Assembly (NCBI RefSeq): GCF_040050925.1
Contig: NZ_CP157390.1
Coordinates: 2,790,001-2,854,000, forward strand
DNA length: 64,000 nucleotides
Origin: Leifsonia sp. NPDC080035
GTDB taxonomy: Bacteria > Actinomycetota > Actinomycetes > Actinomycetales > Microbacteriaceae
Reading direction: 5' to 3'
How positions within the stretch are numbered: the first letter of the stretch is position 1; every line of letters begins with the position of its first letter. Below are positions 57,353-64,000 of the stretch, piece after piece. The position numbers and the translations under genes are program-made. Below the pieces are notes generated by a model that did no database searches, was not told the DNA's origin, and saw only the letters and a list, made by a program, of their open reading frames with translations.

Positions 57353-58704
57353 TCGAGTACCGCAACCTCCGGGTGGCCCTGCTTGGCGCCGGCTCGGTCG
57401 GCTCGCAGGTCGCGCGCCTGCTGCTGGAGCAGGGGGACGAGTTCGCCTCGCGCATCGGCGCGAAGCTGGAGCTCGTCGGCATCGCCGTGCGCGACATCGA
57501 CGCGCCCCGCGACGTCGACCTGCCGCGTGAGCTGCTCACCACCGACGCCAGCTCGCTCATCCTCGGCGCCGACATCGTCGTGGAGCTGATGGGCGGCGTG
57601 GAGCCTGCGCGCGGGTACGTGCTGGAGGCGCTGAACTCCGGCGCCGACGTGATCACCGCCAACAAGGCGCTGCTGGCGACGCACGGCCCCGAGCTGTTCG
57701 AGGCCGCGGAGCAGGTCGGCGCCCAGCTCTACTACGAGGCCGCGGTCGCCGGGGCCATCCCGATCATCCGCCCGCTGCGCGACAGCCTCGCCGGCGACAG
57801 GGTCAACCGCATCCTCGGCATCGTCAACGGCACCACCAACTTCATCCTCGACCGGATGGACGTCACCGGCGAGACCCTCGCCGACGCGCTCGCGACGGCG
57901 ACCGAGCGCGGCTACGCCGAGGCGGACCCCACCGCCGACATCGGCGGCTACGACGCCGCGCAGAAGGCGGCCATCCTCGCGAGCCTCGCCTTCCACACCA
58001 CCGTCCCGCTCGACCGCGTCTACCGGGAGGGCATCACGTCGGTGACCAAGGAGCAGGTGGATGCGGCCCGCGAGGGCGGCTCCGTCATCAAGCTGCTCGC
58101 CATCTGCGAGCGCCTGACCGACCCGGAGACGGGGGAGGAGGGCGTCTCCGCCCGCGTCTACCCGGCCCTGATCGGCCGCGAGCACCCGCTCGCCGCCGTG
58201 CGCGGCGCGCACAACGCGGTCTTCGTGCAGGCCGCCGCCGCCGGCGACCTGATGTTCTACGGCGCGGGGGCCGGCGGTGTCGAGACCGCCTCCGCCGTGC
58301 TCGGCGACGTGGTCTCGGCCGCTCGCCGGCACGTGGTCGGCGGACCGGGCGTGGCCGAGTCCACCCACGCCGACCTTCCGGTGCTCGACATCGGCCGCGT
58401 CGTCACCCGCTACCAGATCACGCTCGAGGTGGCGGACCAGCCGGGCGTGCTCGCCGCGGTCGCGCGCATCCTGAGCGACGGCGGCGTCAGCGTCGAGAAC
58501 GTGCAGCAGTCGGTGCCGACCGGCACCGGCGTCGTCGTCATCTCCGGTAACGCTGCGATTCACGGCGCGGGCGCGCCCACCGCTACCCTGGTGATCGGCA
58601 CCCATGAAGCCGAGGAGGCCGCGCTCGCGGCCACCGTGGAGGCGCTCGCGGCCAGCGATGTGGTGATCGCCATCTCTTCCGTTCTCCGAGTCGAAGGATC
58701 GTAA
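57349..58704 (+). CDS. hom: Homoserine dehydrogenase
   Basis: This 451-aa enzyme reduces aspartate semialdehyde to homoserine with NAD(P)H. It has the Rossmann loop LLGAGSVGSQVA, NKALLATHG, GIVNGTTNFILD with the catalytic lysine region ADPTADIGGYDAAQK, and a C-terminal ACT domain (about residues 355-440, ITLEVADQPGVLAAVARILSDGG) for feedback by threonine. The ATG at 57349 overlaps lysA by 4 nt, and its stop overlaps the thrC start (TAATG). It is the branch-point enzyme for methionine and threonine. Confidence 0.96.
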   Translation: MIEYRNLRVALLGAGSVGSQVARLLLEQGDEFASRIGAKLELVGIAVRDIDAPRDVDLPRELLTTDASSLILGADIVVELMGGVEPARGYVLEALNSGADVITANKALLATHGPELFEAAEQVGAQLYYEAAVAGAIPIIRPLRDSLAGDRVNRILGIVNGTTNFILDRMDVTGETLADALATATERGYAEADPTADIGGYDAAQKAAILASLAFHTTVPLDRVYREGITSVTKEQVDAAREGGSVIKLLAICERLTDPETGEEGVSARVYPALIGREHPLAAVRGAHNAVFVQAAAAGDLMFYGAGAGGVETASAVLGDVVSAARRHVVGGPGVAESTHADLPVLDIGRVVTRYQITLEVADQPGVLAAVARILSDGGVSVENVQQSVPTGTGVVVISGNAAIHGAGAPTATLVIGTHEAEEAALAATVEALAASDVVIAISSVLRVEGS

Positions 58705-59810
58705 TGCCCGAGAAGTCCTACAGTCGTCAGTGGCGGGGCGTCCTCCGCGAGTACGCGGACCGCCTGAACATCTCCGAGGCCACTCCGATCGTCACGCTCG
58801 GCGAGGGCGGGACGCCCCTGTTCCCGGCGGCCGCGCTGTCCGCGCGCACCGGCGCGAACGTCTTCGTGAAGTTCGAGGGGATGAACCCCACCGGCTCCTT
58901 CAAGGACCGCGGCATGACGATGGCCATCTCCAAGGCCGTCGAGCACGGCGCGAAGGCGGTCATCTGCGCCTCGACCGGCAACACCTCCGCGTCGGCGGCC
59001 GCGTACGCCACGCACGCGGGCATCCAGGCGGTCGTCCTCGTCCCCGAGGGCAAGATCGCGATGGGCAAGCTCAGCCAGGCGATCGCGCACAACGCGCAGC
59101 TCCTCCAGGTGCAGGGCAACTTCGACGACTGTCTCGACATCGCGCGCGACCTCGCGACGAACTACCCCGTCCACCTCGTGAACTCGGTCAACCCTGACCG
59201 CATCGAGGGCCAGAAGACGGCCGCGTTCGAGGTCGTCGAGGTGCTCGGCGACGCGCCCGACTTCCACATCGTCCCCGTCGGCAACGCCGGCAACTACACC
59301 GCATACCACCGCGGCTACACCGAGGAGCTGCAGCGCGGCGAGGCCACGAAGCTGCCCAGGATGTTCGGCTTCCAGGCCGCGGGTAGCGCGCCGATCGTGC
59401 TCGGCCACGCCGTCAAGGACCCCGACACCATCGCCACCGCCATCCGCATCGGCAACCCGGCGTCGTGGGAGCTCGCCCTGAACGCCCGCGACGACAGCGA
59501 CGGATACTTCGGCGCGATCGACGACGCCAAGATCCTGGAGGCGCACCGCATCCTCTCCGCCGAGGTCGGCATCTTCGTGGAGCCGGCGTCCGCGATCAGC
59601 GTCGCCGGCCTCCTGGAGCGGTCAGAGGCGGGCGTCATCCCCGCGGGAGCGACCGTCGTGCTCACCGTCACCGGTCACGGCCTGAAGGATCCGCAGTGGG
59701 CGCTCCGCACCGCGGACGGCTCCGACGTGCAGCCGACCGTCGTCCCCGTCGACACCGCCGCGATCGCCGACGTGCTCGGCCTCGCCGCCGACGCCAAGGC
59801 CGGCGCGTGA
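58704..59810 (+). CDS. thrC: Threonine synthase
   Basis: This 368-aa PLP enzyme converts O-phosphohomoserine to threonine. The Schiff-base lysine is Lys67 in GSFKDRGM, ASTGNTSASAAAYA follows, and the phosphate-binding loop VGNAGNYTAYHRG is further on. The length fits the short actinobacterial type. The ATG at 58704 shares its first base with the hom stop codon, and the GTG of thrB overlaps its own stop by 4 nt. This compact coupling suggests equal expression of the three threonine genes. Confidence 0.96.
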   Translation: MPEKSYSRQWRGVLREYADRLNISEATPIVTLGEGGTPLFPAAALSARTGANVFVKFEGMNPTGSFKDRGMTMAISKAVEHGAKAVICASTGNTSASAAAYATHAGIQAVVLVPEGKIAMGKLSQAIAHNAQLLQVQGNFDDCLDIARDLATNYPVHLVNSVNPDRIEGQKTAAFEVVEVLGDAPDFHIVPVGNAGNYTAYHRGYTEELQRGEATKLPRMFGFQAAGSAPIVLGHAVKDPDTIATAIRIGNPASWELALNARDDSDGYFGAIDDAKILEAHRILSAEVGIFVEPASAISVAGLLERSEAGVIPAGATVVLTVTGHGLKDPQWALRTADGSDVQPTVVPVDTAAIADVLGLAADAKAGA

Positions 59811-60769
59811 CGACCGCCGCCGTCGACCTGAGCGGCCGTGCGGTCGCGGTGAAGGTCCCGGCGACGAGCGCGAACCTCGGCCCCGGCTTCGACACGCTCG
59901 GGCTCGCGCTCGCGCAGTACGACGAGCTCCGCGTCTCCGTCCGCGATGCGCCCGGCGCGACCGTGCAGGTGATCGGCGTCGGCGAGGGCGAGGTGCCCAC
60001 CGACGAGAGCAACCTCGTCGTCCGCGCCATCGCGCACACCTTCGAATCGGTCGGCGTCCCGCTTCCCGGGCTCGACCTGATCGCCCGCAACAGCATCCCG
60101 CACGGCCGGGGGATGGGCTCCTCCGGCGCCGCGATCGTCTCCGGCATCATGGCCGCGAAGGGCCTGCTGGAGGGGGTCGTCGAGTTCTCCGCACAGGACC
60201 TGCTCGCGCTGGCGAACGACATGGAGGGCCACCCGGACAACGTGGCTCCCGCGCTCTTCGGCGGCCTCACGATCGCCTGGGTGACCCCGGAGGGCCCGCG
60301 CTTCAAGAAGCTGATCGTGCATCGCGGCGTCTCGCCGCTGGTGCTGGTGCCGGAGCACGTGATGTCCACCGCTCTCGCGCGCAGCCTGCAGCCGCAGTCC
60401 GTGCCGCACGAGGACGCGGTGTTCAATGTGTCCCGTTCCGCCCTGCTCGTCGCCGCTCTCATCCAGAGCCCCGAGCTGCTGCACGCCGCGACGGAGGACA
60501 AGCTCCACCAGAGCTATCGCGCCTCGGCCATGCCGGAGACCGACCGGCTGATCACGCTGCTGCGCGCGAGCGGATTCGCCGCCGTCGTCTCCGGAGCGGG
60601 TCCGTCCATCCTGGTGCTCTGCAGCGACCCGAGCCAGCGGCTGGCCGCGGCGGAGCTGGTGGCCCGCGAGGCGCAGACGGCCTGGCAGCCGCTGATGCTC
60701 GCGGTCGACTTCAAGGGTGCGACGGTCTCGCAGCTGCCCGCACAGGACGCGGACACACCGGCCGCGTAG
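59807..60769 (+). CDS. thrB: Homoserine kinase
   Basis: This 320-aa GHMP kinase phosphorylates homoserine. It has VPATSANLGPGFDTLGLAL near the N-terminus, the ATP loop IPHGRGMGSSGAAIVSG near residues 98-114, and VVSGAGPSILVLC as the third conserved block near the end. GTG at 59807 lies in the GTGA overlap with thrC. It ends the lysA-hom-thrC-thrB unit; rho follows after a 260-nt leader with its own promoter-like hexamer. Confidence 0.95.
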   Translation: MTTAAVDLSGRAVAVKVPATSANLGPGFDTLGLALAQYDELRVSVRDAPGATVQVIGVGEGEVPTDESNLVVRAIAHTFESVGVPLPGLDLIARNSIPHGRGMGSSGAAIVSGIMAAKGLLEGVVEFSAQDLLALANDMEGHPDNVAPALFGGLTIAWVTPEGPRFKKLIVHRGVSPLVLVPEHVMSTALARSLQPQSVPHEDAVFNVSRSALLVAALIQSPELLHAATEDKLHQSYRASAMPETDRLITLLRASGFAAVVSGAGPSILVLCSDPSQRLAAAELVAREAQTAWQPLMLAVDFKGATVSQLPAQDADTPAA

Positions 60770-61029
60770 CGGCGTTCGCGGCCGTCGCGAGGTGGTAAAC
60801 TGTGCGTGCACCCGTGAAGAACCCGCGTCACGAGCGAATCCAGCTTCCGGGTGATCTCTTAGCAATCATGCCGTCACTCCTGCCTGTGATCTTTCGACGG
60901 CCGGTGTCTCCGGCTGCCCGGGTCGCAACGTAGCGCGGATCAGAACGCAGCGCGTCAAGGCAGGCTTCACGTGACGAGTGCTCCACAGCGGCGCGCAGAG
61001 CGCGCGTCGGGGGAAAGGAATCCTCTTCA
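60770..61029 (+). promoter_or_regulatory. Long 5' leader of rho with a candidate short ORF
   Basis: This 260-nt gap holds TAAACT at 60796-60801 as a -10 hexamer. An open frame follows from GTG 60814 (or 60802) through an internal ATG at 60868 to TAG at 60931-60933 (39-43 codons). Its third-position GC is only about 64%, well below the neighbours, so coding is uncertain. A GGGGAAAGGAA ribosome-binding region ends the leader. Long rho leaders with autoregulatory roles are known in actinobacteria. Confidence 0.5.
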
Positions 61030-63225
61030 GTGACTGATGTCGAACTCCACGCCGGGGGCGTGGACACCAGCGACCTGACCTCGCTCAAGGTGGCGGAGCT
61101 GCAGGCTCTCGCCGCACAGCTTGGTCTCCAGGGCGCGAGCAAGCTCCGCAAGGGCGAGCTGGTCGCGGCGATCGCCGCGGCCCGTGCCGCAGCGGACCCG
61201 CAGGCCGAGGCTCCGGCCGAGCGGCCGGCGGACCACGCGACCGCAGCGTCGCAGGTTCTCATCGAGCCGCTCATCGCCGAGCCGGCCGCTCCCGCCGAGC
61301 AGGCCGCTCCCGCCGAGCAGGCCGAGGCCGAGGAGGCCGCGCCGGCCGAGCCCAGCGCTCCGGCCGAGGCCGCGGCTCCGGCCGACGCCGAGCAGCCCGA
61401 GGCCATCGCGCCCGCCGCCGAGCAGGCGCCCGCGACCGAGTCGCGCCGCCGCGGCCCGCGTCGCGCCAGCAGCCCGGACGGCACCAGCATCGGTGCCGGC
61501 ACCCACGTCAACACCGGCGAGACCGGTGTCGAGTCGCTCATCCCCGATGTGGATGCCCTGCTCGACTCGGCCCTCGCCTCCCGCGAGCAGGCGCAGCGCG
61601 AGGGCCAGGGCGGCCGTCGCCGTCGCGGTCGCGGCAGCCAGAGCGGCCAGCAGGACCAGGCCGAGGCCGCAGAGCAGACCGCCGCTGACGCCCAGCAGGG
61701 CGAGCAGGGCGCGGACCAGCAGCGGGCCGAGCAGCAGAACGGCGACCAGCAGGGCGGCGAGCAGCAGCAGGGCGGCCGCAGCCGTCGCAACCGCAACCGC
61801 AACAAGAACAACGGCCAGAACGGCGACCAGAACCAGAACGGTCAGCAGGGCGGCCAGAGCCAGCCGAAGGACCTTCAGCAGGGCGGCGAGGGCGAGAAGC
61901 AGGGCCAGCAGAACCGTGGCCCCCAGCAGAACCGCGAGAACCGCGAGGCCGAGGGCGAGCGCTCCGGCCGCTACCGCGACCGCAACCGCAAGCGCCGCGG
62001 TGGCCCCGGCGACGAGTTCGAGCCGGAGCTGAGCGACGACGACGTGCTGCTGCCCGTCGCCGGCATCCTCGACGTGCTGGACAACTACGCGTTCGTGCGC
62101 ACCACCGGCTACCTCCCGGGCGCGAGCGATGTCTACGTGTCCCTCGGCCAGGTCAAGAAGTACAACCTGCGCAAGGGCGACGCCGTTGTCGGCGCCATCC
62201 GCCAGCCGCGTGAGGGCGAGAACAACAGCCGCCAGAAGTACAACGCGCTGGTGAAGGTCGACTCCATCAACGGCCAGACGGTCGAGGAGGCGGCGACCCG
62301 CGTCGAGTTCGGCAAGCTGACCCCGCTCTACCCGCAGGACCGCCTGCGCCTGGAGACCGAGCCCACCAAGGTCACCCAGCGCATCATCGACCTGGTCGCG
62401 CCGATCGGAAAGGGCCAGCGCGGTCTCATCGTCGCGCCCCCGAAGGCCGGCAAGACGATCGTGATGCAGCAGATCGCGAACGCGATCACCACGAACAACC
62501 CCGAGGTGCACCTGATGGTCGTCCTGGTGGACGAGCGTCCGGAAGAGGTCACCGACATGCAGCGCACGGTGAAGGGCGAGGTCATCGCCTCGACCTTCGA
62601 CCGCCCTGCGGAGGACCACACCACCGTCGCGGAGCTGGCGATCGAGCGCGCCAAGCGCCTGGTCGAGCTCGGTCACGACGTCGTCGTGCTGCTCGACTCG
62701 ATCACCCGCCTCGGCCGCGCGTACAACCTCACGGCTCCGGCCTCGGGCCGCATCCTCTCCGGCGGTGTCGACGCGTCCGCGCTGTACCCGCCGAAGCGCT
62801 TCTTCGGCGCCGCGCGCAACATCGAGCACGGTGGTTCGCTCACCATCCTCGCGTCGGCCCTCGTCGAGACCGGCTCGAAGATGGACGAGGTGATCTTCGA
62901 GGAGTTCAAGGGCACCGGCAACATGGAGCTGCGCCTGTCGCGTCAGCTCGCCGACAAGCGGATCTTCCCGGCCGTCGACGTCAACGCCTCCGGCACCCGT
63001 CGCGAGGAGATGCTGATGGGTCAGGACGAGGTCAAGATCACCTGGAAGCTGCGTCGCGCCCTCGCCGGCCTCGACCAGCAGCAGGCCCTGGAGATCGTGC
63101 TCGGCCGTCTGAAGGAGACCTCGAGCAACGTCGAGTTCCTCATGCAGGTGCAGAAGTCGATGCCGCAGCCGGCCAACGGCCACGGCACCGCGCACTCGCA
63201 CGGCCACGAGAACGACCACCGCTAG
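61030..63225 (+). CDS. rho: Transcription termination factor Rho with disordered N-terminal insertion
   Basis: This 731-aa ATP-dependent RNA helicase stops transcription. After a Rho N-terminal domain (LKVAELQALAAQLGLQGASKLRKGELV) comes an Ala/Glu/Pro-rich stretch, then an RGR/Gln/Asn/Gly-rich low-complexity region at about residues 190-325. The RNA-binding core (VAGILDVLDNYAFVRTTGYLPG) follows, then Walker A VAPPKAGKT near residue 471, Q-loop and R-loop. E. coli Rho has 419 aa, so the insertion accounts for the extra length, a high-GC actinobacterial feature linked to RNA affinity. GTG at 61030 follows AAAGGAA. It ends in a terminator-like hairpin. Confidence 0.95.
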   Translation: MTDVELHAGGVDTSDLTSLKVAELQALAAQLGLQGASKLRKGELVAAIAAARAAADPQAEAPAERPADHATAASQVLIEPLIAEPAAPAEQAAPAEQAEAEEAAPAEPSAPAEAAAPADAEQPEAIAPAAEQAPATESRRRGPRRASSPDGTSIGAGTHVNTGETGVESLIPDVDALLDSALASREQAQREGQGGRRRRGRGSQSGQQDQAEAAEQTAADAQQGEQGADQQRAEQQNGDQQGGEQQQGGRSRRNRNRNKNNGQNGDQNQNGQQGGQSQPKDLQQGGEGEKQGQQNRGPQQNRENREAEGERSGRYRDRNRKRRGGPGDEFEPELSDDDVLLPVAGILDVLDNYAFVRTTGYLPGASDVYVSLGQVKKYNLRKGDAVVGAIRQPREGENNSRQKYNALVKVDSINGQTVEEAATRVEFGKLTPLYPQDRLRLETEPTKVTQRIIDLVAPIGKGQRGLIVAPPKAGKTIVMQQIANAITTNNPEVHLMVVLVDERPEEVTDMQRTVKGEVIASTFDRPAEDHTTVAELAIERAKRLVELGHDVVVLLDSITRLGRAYNLTAPASGRILSGGVDASALYPPKRFFGAARNIEHGGSLTILASALVETGSKMDEVIFEEFKGTGNMELRLSRQLADKRIFPAVDVNASGTRREEMLMGQDEVKITWKLRRALAGLDQQQALEIVLGRLKETSSNVEFLMQVQKSMPQPANGHGTAHSHGHENDHR

Positions 63226-63231
63226 CTGACG

Positions 63232-63276
63232 AAGTGCCCGTCCGGCGCGCCACCGTGCGCACCGGGCGGGCACTTT
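63232..63276 (+). terminator. Hairpin terminator after rho
   Basis: AAGTGCCCGTCCGG (63232-63245) pairs with CCGGGCGGGCACTT (63262-63275) with one G-U pair, followed by T and then TCACGTTT. It lies 7 nt after the rho stop and 40 nt before prfA, so it probably ends most rho transcripts. Confidence 0.75.
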
Positions 63277-63315
63277 CACGTTTCCGCACGACGCACCCCA
63301 AGAAAGAAGACACGC

Positions 63316-64000
63316 ATGTTCGAGTCGGTCAGCGGCCTCATCGCCGAGCACGACGACCTCCAGCAGCAGCTCTCCGACCCCGAGCTGCACAGCGATCCGG
63401 TCCGCTCGAAGAAGGTGAACCGCCGCTACGCCGAGCTCTCCCGCATCGTCGCCGCGTACAACGAGTGGAAGCAGCTGTCCGACGACCTGGAGGCGGCGCG
63501 CGAGCTGGCGGCGGAGGATGCGGCGTTCGCCGAGGAGATCCCCGGGCTCGAGCAGTCGCTGGAGGAGACGGGGGAGCGCCTGCGTCGTCTGCTCATCCCG
63601 CGCGACCCCAACGACAGCCGCGACGTCATCATGGAGATCAAGATGGGCGAGGGCGGCGCCGAGTCTGCGCTGTTCGCGGGCGACCTGCTGCGGATGTACC
63701 TGCACTACGCCGACTCGAAGCGCTGGAAGGCCGAGATCATCGAGCAGACCTCGAGCGACCTCGGCGGCATCAAGGACGTCCAGGTCGCCTTCAAAGGCTC
63801 CTCCAGCGACCCCGCGGAGGGCGTCTGGGCGCACCTCAAGTACGAAGGCGGCGTGCACCGCGTGCAGCGCGTGCCCGCGACCGAGTCGCAGGGACGCATC
63901 CACACCTCCGCCGCCGGCGTCCTGGTCTTCCCGGAGGTTGACGAGCCGGAGGAGGTCGACATCAACCAGAACGACCTCAAGATCGACGTGTTCCGCTCGT
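63316..64000 (+). CDS. prfA: Peptide chain release factor 1 (N-terminal part, runs off right edge)
   Basis: The first 228 codons of RF1 are visible. It recognises UAA/UAG stop codons in the ribosome. Visible marks: the coiled helical domain 1, EIKMGEGGAESALFAGDLLRMYLHYA, and GGVHRVQRVPATESQGRIHTSAAGVLVFPE just before the GGQ loop, which lies beyond the window. The ATG at 63316 follows AAGAAAGAAG. Position after rho matches the usual actinobacterial rho-prfA order, and the sequence favours RF1 over RF2. Confidence 0.95.
   Translation, partial: MFESVSGLIAEHDDLQQQLSDPELHSDPVRSKKVNRRYAELSRIVAAYNEWKQLSDDLEAARELAAEDAAFAEEIPGLEQSLEETGERLRRLLIPRDPNDSRDVIMEIKMGEGGAESALFAGDLLRMYLHYADSKRWKAEIIEQTSSDLGGIKDVQVAFKGSSSDPAEGVWAHLKYEGGVHRVQRVPATESQGRIHTSAAGVLVFPEVDEPEEVDINQNDLKIDVFRS

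Noticed and set aside
61027..63903. Open frame of about 958 codons antisense to rho and prfA
   Set aside because: The real proteins on the plus strand carry full Rho and RF1 motifs; the antisense translation is Leu/Ala/Val/Arg repeats only.

Overview
The window is about 64 kb of very GC-rich DNA with dense, tightly packed genes, frequent GTG starts, many 1-4 nt start/stop overlaps, and strong G/C bias at third codon positions. The order argS - (lmeA-like) - lysA - hom - thrC - thrB - rho - prfA, the actinobacterial Rho with a long N/Q/G/R-rich insertion, the DtxR/IdeR-type iron box, and the paired PolC/LigC-type repair genes all point to an actinobacterium. A member of the Microbacteriaceae (Leifsonia-like) is the best guess from gene order and content, without any database comparison. 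I see no transposase, integrase, phage gene or CRISPR array, and no gene-free stretch longer than 300 bases.

Region 1 (1-1.8 kb) holds the end of a SAM-dependent methyltransferase and an MBL-fold hydrolase. Region 2 (1.8-20.1 kb) is the most interesting part: a catabolic island mostly on the minus strand. From its upstream end it reads AraC-type regulator, Zn-dependent alcohol dehydrogenase, SDR, MoaF-family protein, SnoaL/NTF2-like protein, a five-component Liv-type ABC importer (LivK, LivH, fused LivM-LivG, LivF), two SDRs, a copper/topaquinone amine oxidase, a second MoaF-family protein, a YtcJ-like amidohydrolase and a TetR regulator. A small membrane protein and a semialdehyde-type dehydrogenase lie divergently on the plus strand. 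The set reads as import of an amine-bearing organic compound, oxidative deamination to an aldehyde, and carbonyl/alcohol/aldehyde dehydrogenation to an acid. The two MoaF-like proteins are unassigned steps.

Region 3 (20.1-35.8 kb) is a mosaic of small units: DUF1905 and membrane proteins, an LMF1-like protein, an EEP-family phosphohydrolase, a convergent prim-pol/ATP-dependent ligase pair, an iron-box-controlled SIP-domain protein, an operon of FAD disulfide oxidoreductase + minimal HEVVH protein + SDR, a crotonase-family enzyme, an arginase-fold protein, PspA with a TPM-domain partner, a class I glutamine amidotransferase-like hydrolase and a protein isoaspartate methyltransferase.

Region 4 (35.8-43.6 kb) is a sugar utilisation operon (ROK repressor, CUT1 ABC importer, GH4 glycosidase, BadF/NagK-type kinase), followed upstream by an NAD-dependent epimerase-like gene. 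Region 5 (43.8-48.1 kb) has an MscS channel, an alpha/beta hydrolase, msrB-msrA and rlmC. Region 6 (48.2-52.4 kb) is the fructose PTS operon (DeoR regulator - fruK - fruA(ABC) - ptsH), preceded by four TGTTG boxes at exact 10-bp spacing.

Region 7 (52.4-64 kb) is conserved housekeeping: tRNA-Arg(CCG), a lipoprotein, argS, an LmeA-like protein, lysA-hom-thrC-thrB, then rho behind a 260-nt leader, and prfA, which runs off the right edge.
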